A stretch of 64,000 nt of DNA from Synchiropus splendidus (lineage: Eukaryota; Chordata; Actinopteri; Syngnathiformes; Callionymidae): NCBI RefSeq assembly GCF_027744825.2, contig NW_026527058.1, forward strand, positions 310,001-374,000, written 5' to 3'. The notes beneath the pieces are model-generated. The model saw only the letters and a program-made list of their open reading frames with translations. It had not been told where the DNA came from and ran no database searches. Positions within the stretch are counted from its first letter, which is position 1, and each line of letters opens with the position of its first letter. This document shows positions 50,631 to 62,600 of the stretch, piece after piece. Both the position numbers and the translations under genes were made by a program.

Positions 50631-53600
50631 TTTTAACCTCCCACTATAGCAGAAAGGGTCTTTCTAGTAGTTGCACATCAAATCTAAGCTGTCGAAAGTG
50701 TTTTTCCAAAGTCATCAACATTTTTATGTTTGGCGTTTCGGGATCGACCTTATCTCCGGCTGAAAACGCGTTTTCTGCATTGTGCCATAACTTTGCAGGG
50801 AAGCTTCAGAACATGAAAATTTCACCTCCCACTAAAGCAGAAAAGGTCATTCTAGTAGTTGCACATCATATCTAAGCTGTCTGAAGTGTTTTTCCAAAGT
50901 CATCAACATTTTTACGTTAGGCGTTTCGGAACCCACCTTATCTCAGGCTGAAAACGCGTTTTCTGCATTGTGCCATCACTTTGCAGGGAAACTTCAGAAC
51001 ACGAAATTTTGACCTCCCACTATATCAGAAAGGGTCTTTCTAGTAGTTGCACATCAAATCTAAGCAGTCTGAAGTGTTTTCCCAAAGTTATCAACATTTT
51101 TATATTTGGCGTTCCGGAATTGACCTTATCTCAGGCTGAAAACGCGTTTTACGTATTGTGCCATAACTTTGCAGGGAAGCTTCAGAACAGCGAATTTTCA
51201 ACTCCCACTGTAGCAGAAAGGGTCTTTCTAGTAGTTGCACATCAAATCTAAGCTGTCTGAAGTGTTTTTCCAGTATTATCAACATTTTTATGTTTGGCGT
51301 TCCGGAATCAAGCTTATCTCAGGCTCTAAACGCTTTTTTTGCATTGTGCCATAACTTTGGAGGGAAGCTTCAGAACTTGAAATTTTAACCTCCCACTGTA
51401 GCAGAAAGGGTCTTTCTAGGAGTTGCACATCAAATCTAAGCTGTCTGAAGTGTTTTTTGAAAGTTTTCAACATTTTTATGTTTGCCGTTCCTGAATCGAC
51501 CTTATCTCAGGCTGAAAACGCGATTTACGCATTCTGCCATAACTTTGCAGGGAATCTTCAGAACATAAAAATTTTATATCCCACTATAGCAGAAAGGGTC
51601 TTTCTAGTAATTGCAGATCAAATCTGAGCAGTCTGAAGAGTTTTTCCAAAGTTATCAACATTTTTATGTTTGGCATTACGGAAACAACCTTATCTCAGGC
51701 TGAAAACGTGTTTTCTGCATTGTGCCATAACTTTGCAGGGAAGCTTCAGAACATGAAATTTTCACGTCCCATTATAGCAGAAAGGGTCTTTCTCATACTT
51801 GCACATCAAATCTAAGCTGTCTGAAGTGTATTTCAAAAGTTTTCAACATTATTATATTTGGCGTTCCGGAATCGACCTCATCTCAGGCTGAAAATGCGTT
51901 TTCTGCATTGTGCCATAACTTTGCAGGGAAGCTTCAGAACATGAAATTTTCACATCCCACTATAGCAGAAAGGGTCTTTCTAGTAATTGCACATCAAATC
52001 TGAGCAGTCTGAAGTGTTTTTCCAAAGTTATCAACATTTTTATGTTTGGCGTTCCGGAACTCTCCTTATCTCACGCTTAAAACGCGTTTTCTGCATTGTG
52101 CCATAACTTTGCAGGGAAGCTTTAGAACATGAAATTTTCACCTGCCACTATAGCAGAAAGGGTTCTTCGAGTCGTTGCACATCAAATCTAACCTGTCTGA
52201 AGTGTTTTTCCGAAGTCATCAACATTCTTATATTTGGCGTTCCGGAATCAACCTTATCTCAGGCTGAAAACGCGTTTTCTGCCTTGTGCCATCACTGTGC
52301 AGGAATGCTGCAGAATATGAAATTTTCAGCTCTCACTATAACAGACAGGGTCTTTCTCGTAGTTGCACATCAAATCTAAGCTGTCTGAAGTGTTTTTCCA
52401 AAGTCATCAACATTTTTATGTTTGGCGTTCCGGAACCCACCTTTTCTCAGGCTGAAAACGCGTATTCTGCGTTGTGCCATAACTTTGCTGGGAAGCTTCA
52501 GAACATAAAATTTTAACCTCCCACTATAGTACAAAGGGTCTTTCTAGTAATTGCACATCAAATGTAAGCTGTCTGAAATGTTTTTCCAGAGTTATCAACA
52601 TTCCTATGTTTGGCGTTCCGGAATCAACCTTATCTCAGGCTGAAAACGCATTTTCTGCATTGTGCCATCACTTTGCAGGAAAGCTGCAGAATATGAAATT
52701 TTCACCTCCCACTATAGCAGAAAGGGTCTTTCTAGTAGTTGCACACCAAATCGAAGCTGTTTGAAGTGTTTTTCCAAAGTTATCAACACTTTTATGTTTA
52801 GCGTTCCGGAATCGACCTTATCTCAGGCTGAAAACACGATTTAAGCATTCTGCCATAACTTTGCAGGGAAGCTTCAGATCATGAAATTTTCAAATCCCAC
52901 TATAGCAGAAAGGGTCTTTCTAGTAGTTGCACAACAAATCTAAGCTGTCTGAAGTGTTTTTCGAAAGTTATCAACATTTTTATGTTTGGCGTTCCGGAAT
53001 CGACTTTATCTCTGGCTGAAAACGCGTTTTACGCATTGTGCCATAACTTTGGAGGGAAGCTTCAGAACATCGAATTTTCACCACCCACTATATCAGAAAG
53101 GGTCTTTCTAGTAGTTGCACATCAAATCTAAGCTGTCTGAAGTGTTTTTCCAAAATTATCAACATTTTTATATTTGGCGTTCCGGAATTGACCTTATCTC
53201 AGGCTGAAAACGCGTTTTACGTATTGTGCCATAACTTTGCAGGGAAGCTTCAGAACATCGAATTTTCACCACCCACTATATCAGAAAGGGTCTTTCTAGT
53301 AGTTGGACATCAAATCTAAGCAGTCTGAGGTGTTTTCTGGAAGTTATCAACATTTTTATGTTTGCCGTACCGGAATCGACCTTATCTCAGGCTGAAAACG
53401 CGTTTTCTGCATTGTGCCATGACTTTGCAGGGAAGCTTCAGAACATGAAATTTTAATCTTGCGCTAGAGCAGAAAAGGTCTTTGTAGTAGTTGTATATCA
53501 AATCTAAGCTGTCTGAAGTGTTTTTCCAAAGTTATCAACATTTTAATGTTTAACGTGCCGGAACCCACCTTATCTCAGGCCGAAAACGCGTTTTCTGCAT

Positions 53601-56600
53601 TGTGCCATAACTTTGCCGGGAAGCTACAGAACATGAAATTTTAACCTCCCACAATAGCATAAAGGGTCTTTCTAGTAGTTGCACATCAAATCTAAGCTGT
53701 CTGAATAGTTTTTCCAAAGTTATCAACATTTTTATGTTTGGCGTTCGGGAATCGACCTTATCTCAGGCTGAAAACGAATTTTCGGAATTGTGCCATATCT
53801 TTGCCGGGAAGCTTCGGAACATGAAATTTTTACATCCCACTATAGCAGAAAGGGTCTTTCTAGTAGTTGCACATCAAATCTAAGCTGTCTGAAGTGTTTT
53901 TCCAGTATTATCAACATTTTTATGTTTGGCGTTCCGGAACCCACCTTATCTCAGGCTGAAAACGCGTTTTCTGCATTGTGCCATAACTTTTGAGGGAAGC
54001 TTCAGAACTTGAAATTTTAACCTCCCACTGTAGCAGAAAGGGTCTTTCTAGTAGTTGCACATCAAATCTAAGGTGTATGAAATGTTTTTCCAAAGTTATC
54101 ATATTTTTATGTTTGGCGTTCTGGAATTGACCTTGTCTCTTGCTGAAAACGCGTTTTCTGCATTGTGCCATATCTTTGCAGGGAAGCTTCAGAACATGAC
54201 ATTTTCACGTCCCACTATAGCCGAAATGTTCTTTCTAGTAGTTGGACATCAAATCTCAGCTGTCTGAAGTGTTTTTCGAAAGTTTTCAACATTTTTATGT
54301 TTGGCGTTCCTGAATCGACCTTATCTCAGGCTGAAAACGCGATTTACGCATTCTGCCATAACTTTGCAGGGAAGCTTCAGAACATGAAATTTTCACATCC
54401 CACTATAGCAGAAAGGGTCTTTCTAGTAATTGCACATCAAATCTAAGCAGTCTGAAGTGTTTTTCCAAAGTTATCAACATTTTTATGTTTGGCGTTCGGG
54501 AACCCACCTTATCTCAGGCTGTAAACGCGTTTTCTGCATTGTGCCATAACTTTGGAGGGAAGCTTCAGAACATGAAATTTTAACCTGCCACTATAGCAGA
54601 AAGGGTTCTTCTAGTCGTTGCACATCAAATCTAACCTCTCTGAAGTGTTTTTCCAAAGTCATCAACATTCTTATGTTTGGCGTTCCGGAATCAACCTTAT
54701 CTCAGGCTGAAAACGCGTTTTCTGCATTGTGCCATCACTGTGCAAGAATGCTGCAGAATATGAAATTTTCACCTCTCACTATAACAGACTGGGTCTTTCT
54801 CGTAGTTGCACATCAAATCTAAGCTGTCTGAAGTGTTTTTCCAAAGTCATCAACATTTTTATGTTTGGCGTTCCGGAACCCACCTTTTCTCAGGCTGAAA
54901 ACGCGTTTTCTGCGTTGTGCCATAACTTTGCTGGGAAGCTTCAGAACATGAAATTTTAACCTCCCACTATAGTAGAAAGGGTCTTTCTAGTAATTGCACA
55001 TCAAATGTAAGCTGTCTGAAGTGTTTTTCCAGAGTTATCAACATTCCTATGTTTGGCGTTCCGGAATCAACCTTATCTCAGGCTGAAAACGCATTTTCTG
55101 CATTGTGCCATAACTTTGCAGGGATGCTTCAGATCATGAAATGTTCACCTCCCACTATAGCAGAAAGGGTCTTTCTAGTAGTTGCATATCAAATCTAAGC
55201 TGTCTGAAGTGTTTTTCGAAAGTTATCAACATTTTTATGTTTGGCGTTCCGGAACCCACCTTATCTCAAGCTGAAAACGCGTTTTCTGCATTGTGCCATA
55301 ACTTTGCAGGGAAGCTTCAGAACATGAAATTTTCACGTCCCACTGTAGTAGAAAAGGTCTTTCTAGTAGTTGCATATCAAATCTAAGCTGTCTGATGTGT
55401 TTTTCGAAAGTTATCAACATTTTTATGTTTGGCGTTCCGGAACGCACCTTATCTCAAGCTGAAAACGCGTTTTCTGCATTGTGCCATAACTTTGCAGGGA
55501 GGCTTCAGAACATGAAATTTTAACCTCCCACAATAGCAGAAAGGGTCCTTCTAGTAGTTGCACATCAAATGTAAGATGTCTGAAGTGTTTTCACAAAGTT
55601 ATCGACATTTTTATGTTTGGCGTTCCGGAATCGACCTTATCTCAGGCAGAAAACGCTTTTTACGCTTTGTGCCATAACTTTGCAGGGAAGCTTCAGAAAA
55701 TGAAATTTTCACCTCCCACTATAGCAGAAAGGGTTTTTCTAGTAGTTGCACGTCAAATCTAAGCTGTCTGAAGTGTTTTTCCAAAGTTATCAACATTTTT
55801 ATGTTTGGCGTTCCGGAATCAACCTTATCTCAGGCTGAAAACGCATTTTCTGCATTGTGCCATAACTTTGCAAGGAAGATTCAGAACATGAAATTTTCAC
55901 CTCCCACTATAGCAGAAAGGGTCTTTCTCGTAGTTGCACATCTAATCTAAGCTGTCTGAAGTGTTTTTCGAAAGTTATCAACATTTTTAAGTTTGGCGTT
56001 CCAGAATCCACCTTATCTGAAGCTGAAAACACGTTTTCTGCAATGTGCCATAACTTTGCAGGGAAGCTTCAAAACATGAAATGTTCACCTCCCACTATAG
56101 CAGAAAGGGTCTTTCTAGTAGGTGCACATCAAATCTAAGCTGTCTGAAGTGTTTTTCGAAAGTTATCAACATTTTTATGTTTGCCGTTCCGGAATCCACC
56201 TTATCTGAAGCTGAAAACGCGTTTTCTGCATTGTGCCATAACTTTGCAGGGAAGATTCTGAACATGAAATTTTCACGTCCCACTGTAGCAGAAAGGGTCT
56301 TTCTAGTATTTGCACATCAAATCTAAGCTGTCTGAAGTGTTTTTCCAAAGTTATCAACATTTTTATGTTTGGCGTTCCGGAATCAACCTTATCTCAGGCT
56401 GATAACGCATTTTCTGCATTGTGCCATAACTTTGCAAGGAAGATTCAGAACATGAAATGTTCACCTCCCACTATAGCAGAAAGGGTCTTTCTAGTAGTTG
56501 CACATCAAATCTAAGCTGTCTGAAGTGTTGTTCCAAAGTGATAAACATTTTTACGTTTGGCGTTTCGGAACCCACCTTATCTCAGGCTGAAAACGCGTTT

Positions 56601-59600
56601 TCTGCATTGTGCCATAACTTCTCAGGGAAGCTTCAGAACATGAAATGTTCACCTCCCACTATAGCAGAAAGGGTCTTTCTAGTAGTTGCGCATCAAATCT
56701 AAGCTGTCTGAAGTGTTTTTCCAAAGTTATCAACATTTTTATGTTTGGCGTTCCGGAATCGACCTTATCTCATGCTGAAAACGCGTTTTCTGCATTGTGC
56801 CATAACTTCTCAGGGAAGCTTCAGAACATGAAATTTTGACCTCCCACTATAGCAGAAAGGGTATTTCTACTAGTTGCACATCAAATCTAAGCTGTCTGAA
56901 GTGTTTTTCGAAAGTTATCATCATTTTTATGTTTGGCGTTGCGGAACCCACCTTATCTCAAGCTGAAAACGCGTTTTCTGCATTGTGCCATAACTTTGCA
57001 GGGAGGCTTCAGAACATGAAATGTTCACCTCCCACTATAGCAGAAAGGGTCTTTCTAGTAGTTGCACATCAAATCTAAGATGTCTGAAGTGTTTTCCGAA
57101 AGTTATCAACATTTTTATGTTTGGCGTTCCGGAATCGACCTTATCTCAGGATGAAAAATCGTTTTCTGCATTGTGCCATAACTTTGCAGGGAAGATTCTG
57201 AACATGAAATTTTCACGTCCCACTATAGCAGAAAGGGTCTTTCTAGTATTTGAACATCAAATCTACGCTGTCTGAAGTGTTTTTCGAAAGTTATCAACAT
57301 TTTTATGTTTGGCGTTCCGGAACCCATCTTATCTCAAGCTGAAAACGCGTTTTTTGCATTGTGCCATAACTTTGCAGGGAAGCTTCAGAACATGAAATTT
57401 TCCCGTCCCACTATAGCAGAAAGGGTCTTTCTAGTAGTTGCACATCAAATCTAAGCTGTCTGAAGTGTTTTTCGAAAGTTATCAACATTTTTATGTTTCG
57501 CGTACCGGAATCGACCTTATCTCAAGCTGAAAACGCGTTTTCTGCATTGTGCCATAACTTTGCAGGGAAGCTTCAGAACATGAAATGTTCACCTCCCACT
57601 ATAGCAGAAAGGGTCTTTCGAGTATTTGAACATCAAATCTAAGCTGTCTGAAGTGTTTTTCGAAAGTTATCAACATTTTTATGTTTGGCGTTCCGGAACC
57701 CATCTTATCTCAAGCTAAAAACGCGTTTTCTGCATTGTGCCATAACTTTGCCTGGAAGCTTCCGAACATGAAATTTTAACCTCCCACTATAGCAGAAAGG
57801 GTCTTTCTAGTAGTTGCACATCAAATCTAAGCTGTCTGATGTGTTTTTCCAAAGTTATAAACATTTTTATGTATGGCGTTCCGGAATCTACCTTATCTCA
57901 GGCTGAAAACGCGTTTTCTGCATTGTGCCATCACTTTGCAGGGAAGCTTCAGAACATGAAATTTTCCCGTCCCACTATAGCAGAAAGGGTCTTTCTAGTA
58001 GTTGCACATCAAATCTAAGCTGTCTGAAGTGTTTTTCGAAAGTTATCAACATTTTTATGTTTGGCGTTCCGGAATCGACCTTATCTCAAGCTGAAAACGC
58101 GTTTTCTGCATCGTGCCATAACTTTGCAGGGAAGCTTCAGAACATGAAATGTTCACCTCCCACTATAGCAGAAAGGGTCTATCTAGTAGTTGCACATCAA
58201 ATCTAAGCTGTCTGAAGTGTATTTCGAAAGTTAACAACATTTTTATGTTTGGCGTTCCAGAATCGACCTTATCTCAGGCTGAAAACGGGTTGTCTGCATT
58301 GTGCCATAACTTTGCATGGAAGCTTCAGAACATGAAATTTTCACCTCCCACTATAGCAGAAAGGGTCTTTCGAGTAGTTGCACATCAAATCTAAGCTGTC
58401 TGAAGTGTTTTTCGAAAGTTATCAACATTTTTATGTTTGGCGTTCCGGAATCGACCTTATCTCAGGATGAAAGATCGTTTTCTGCATTGTCCCATAACTT
58501 TGCAGGGAAGATTCAGAACATGAAATTTTCACGTCCCACCAAAGCAGAAAGGGTCTTTCTAGTATTTGCACATCAAATCTAAGCTGTCTGAAGTGTTTTT
58601 CCAAAGTTATCAACATTTTTATGTTTGGCGTTCCGGAACCCACCTTATCTCAGGCTGAAAACGCGTTTTCTGCATTGTGAGATAACTTTGCAGGGAAGCT
58701 TCAGAACATGAAATGTTCACCTCCCACTATAGCAGAAAGGGTCTTTCTAGTAGTTGCACATCACATCTAAGCTGTCTGAAGTGTTTTTCCAAAGTCATCA
58801 ACATTTTTACGTTAGGCGTTCCGGAATCAACCTTATCTGACGATGAAAAATCGTTTTCTGCATTGTCCCATAACTTTGCAGGGAAGATTCTGAAAATGAA
58901 ATTTTAACCTCCCACTTTAGCAGAAAGGGTCTTTCTAGTAGTTGCACATCAAATCTAAGATGTCTGAAGTGTTTTCCGAAAGTTATCAACATTTTTATGT
59001 TTGGCGTTCCGGTATCGACCTTATCTCAGGCTGAAAACGCGTTTTACGCATTGTGCCATAACTTTGCAGGGAAGCTTCTGAAAATGAAATTTTCACCTCC
59101 CACTATAGCAGAAAGGGTCTTTCTAGTAGTTGCATATCAAATCTAAGGTGTCTGAAGTGTTTTTCGAAAGTTATCAACATTTTTATGTTTGGCGTTCCGG
59201 AATCGACCTTATCTCAGGATGAAAAATCGTTTTCTGCATTGTCCCATAACTTTGCAGGGAAGATTCTGAACATGAAATTTTCACATCCCACTACAGCAGA
59301 AAGGGTCTTTCGAGTATTTGAACATCAAATCTAAGCTGTCTGAAGTGTTTTTCGAAAGTTATCAACATTTTTATGTTTGGCGTTCCGGAACCCATCTTAT
59401 CTCAAGCTAAAAACGCGTTTTCTGCATTGTGCCATAACTTTGCCTGGAAGCTTCCGAACATGAAATTTTAACCTCCCACTATAGCAGAAAGGGTCTTTCT
59501 AGTAGTTGCACATCAAATCTAAGCTGTCTGATGTGTTTTTCCAAAGTTATAAACATTTTTATGTATGGCGTTCCGGAATCTACCTTATCTCAGGCTGAAA

Positions 59601-62600
59601 ACGCGTTTTCTGCATTGTGCCATCACTTTGCAGGGAAGCTTCAGAACATGAAATTTTCCCGTCCCACTATAGCAGAAAGGGTCTTTCTAGTAGTTGCACA
59701 TCAAATCTAAGCTGTCTGAAGTGTTTTTCGAAAGTTATCAACATTTTTATGTTTGGCGTTCCGGAATCGACCTTATCTCAAGCTGAAAACGCGTTTTCTG
59801 CATTGTGCCATAACTTTGCAGGGAAGCCTCAGAACATGAAATGTTCACCTCCCACTATAGCAGAAAGGGTCTATCTAGTAGTTGCACATCAAATCTAAGC
59901 TGTCTGAAGTGTATTTCGAAAGTTAACAACATTTTTATGTTTGGCGTTCCAGAATCGACCTTATCTCAGGCTGAAAACGGGTTGTCTGCATTGTGCCATA
60001 ACTTTGCATGGAAGCTTCAGAACATGAAATTTTCACCTCCCACTATAGCAGAAAGGGTCTTTCGAGTAGTTGCACATCAAATCTAAGCTGTCTGAAGTGT
60101 TTTTCGAAAGTTATCAACATTTTTATGTTTGGCGTTCCGGAATCGACCTTATCTCAGGATGAAAGATCGTTTTCTGCATTGTCCCATAACTTTGCAGGGA
60201 AGATTCAGAACATGAAATTTTCACGTCCCACCAAAGCAGAAAGGGTCTTTCTAGTATTTGCACATCGAATCTAAGCTGTCTGAAGTGTTTTTCCAAAGTT
60301 ATCAACATTTTTATGTTTGGCGTTCCGGAACCCACCTTATCTCAGACTGAAAACGCGTTTTACGCATTGTGCCATAACTTTGCAGGAAAGCTTCAGAACA
60401 TGAAATTTTCAATTCCCACTAAAGCAGAAAGGGTCTATCTCGTACCTGCACATCAAATCTAAGCTGTCTGAAGTGTTTTCTAGTAGTTGCACGTCAAATC
60501 TAAGCTGTCTGAAGTGTTTTTCGAAAGTTATCAACATTTTTATGTTTCGCGTTCCAGAATGGACCTTATCTCAGGCTGAAAACGCGTTGTCTGCATTGTG
60601 CCATAACGTTGCAGGGAAGCTTCCGAACATGAAATTTTAACCTCCCACTTTAGCAGAAAGGGTCTTTCTAGTAGTTGCACATCAAATCTAAGCTGTCTGA
60701 AGTGTTTTTCCAAAGTTATCAACATTTTTATGTTTGGCGTTCCGGAACCCACCTTATCTCAGGATGAAAAATCGTTTTCTACATTGTCCCATAACTTTGC
60801 ACGGAAGATTCTGAACATGAAATTTTCACATCCCACTATAGCAGAAAGGGTCTGTCTAGTATTTGAACATCAAATCTAAGCTGTCTGAAGTGTTTTTCGA
60901 AAGTTATCAACATTTTTATGTTTGGCGTTCCGGAACCCATCTTATCTCAAGCTAAAAACGCGTTTTCTGCATTGTGCCATAACTTTGCCTGGAAGCTTCC
61001 GAACATGAAATTTTAACCTCCCACTATAGCAGAAAGGGTCTTTCTAGTAGTTGCACATCAAATCTAAGCTGTCTGATGTGTTTTTCCAAAGTTATAAACA
61101 TTTTTATGTATGGCGTTCCGGAATCTACCTTATCTCTGGCTGATAACGCGTTTTCTGCATTGTGCCATAACTTTGCAAGGGAGCTTCAGAACATGAAATT
61201 TTCACCTCCCACTATAGCAGAAAGGGTTTTTCTAGTAGTTGCACACCAAATCTAAGCTGTCAGATGTGTTTTTCCAAAGTTATCAACATTTTTATGTGTG
61301 GCGTTCCGGAATCGACCTTATCTCAGGCTGAAAACGCGTTTTCTGCATTGTGCCATAACTTTGCAGGGAAGCTTCAGAACATGAAATGTTCACCTCCCAC
61401 TATAGCAGAAAGGGTCTATCTAGTAGTTGCACATCAAATCTAAGCTGTCTGAAGTGTTTTTCGAAAGTTAACAACATTTTTATGTTTGGCGTTCCAGAAT
61501 CGACCTTATCTCAGGCTGAAAACGGGTTGTCTGCATTGTGCCATAACTTTGCATGGAAGCTTCAGAACATGAAATGTTCACCTCCCACTATAGCAGAAAG
61601 GGTCTTTCTAGTAGTTGCAAATCAAATCTAAGCTGTCTGAAGTGTTTTTCGAAAGTTATCAACATTTTTATGTTTCGCGTTCCAGAATCGACCTTATCTC
61701 AGGCTGAAAACGCGTTTTCTGCATTGTGCCATAACTTTGCATGGAAGCTTCAGAACATGAAATTTTCACCTCCCACTATAGCAGAAAGGGTCTTTCGAGT
61801 AGTTGCACATCAAATCTAAGCTGTCTCAAGTGTTTTCTAGTAGTTACACGTCAAATCTAAGCTGTCTGAAGTGTTTTTCCAAAGTTATCAACATTTTAAT
61901 GTTTGGCGTCCCGGAATCGACCTTATCTCAGGCTGAAAACGCGATTCACGCATTCTGCATTAACTTTGCAGGGAATCTTCAGAACATGAAATTTTCATAT
62001 CCCACTATTGCAGAAAGGGTCTTTCTCGTAGTTGCACATCAAATCTAAGCTGTCTGACGTGTTTTTCGAAAGTTTTCAACATTTTTATATTTGGCGTTCC
62101 TGAATCGACCTTATCTCAGTCTGAATACGCGTTTTCTGCATTGTGCCATAACTTTGCAGGGACGCTTCAGAACAAGAAATTTACAACTCCCACTACAGCA
62201 GAAAGGGTCTTTCTAGTAGTTGCACGTCAAATCTAAGCTGTCTGAAGTGTTTTTCCAAAGTTATCAACATTTTTATGTTTGGCGTTCCAGAATCGACCTT
62301 ATCTCTGGCTGAAAACGCGTTTTCTGCATTGTGATATAACTTTGCAGGGAAACTTCAGAACATGAAATTTTCACATCCCACTATAGCAGAAAGGGTCTTT
62401 ATAGTAGTTGCACATCAAATCTAAGCTGTCTGAAGTGTTTTTCCAAAGTTATCAACATTTTTATGTTGGGCGTTCGGGAATCGACCTTATCTCAAGCTGA
62501 AAACGCGTTTTCTGCATTGTGCCATAACTTTGCAGGGAAGCTTCAGAACATGAAATGTTCACCTCCCACTATAGCAGAAAGGGTCTTTCTAGTAGTTGCA

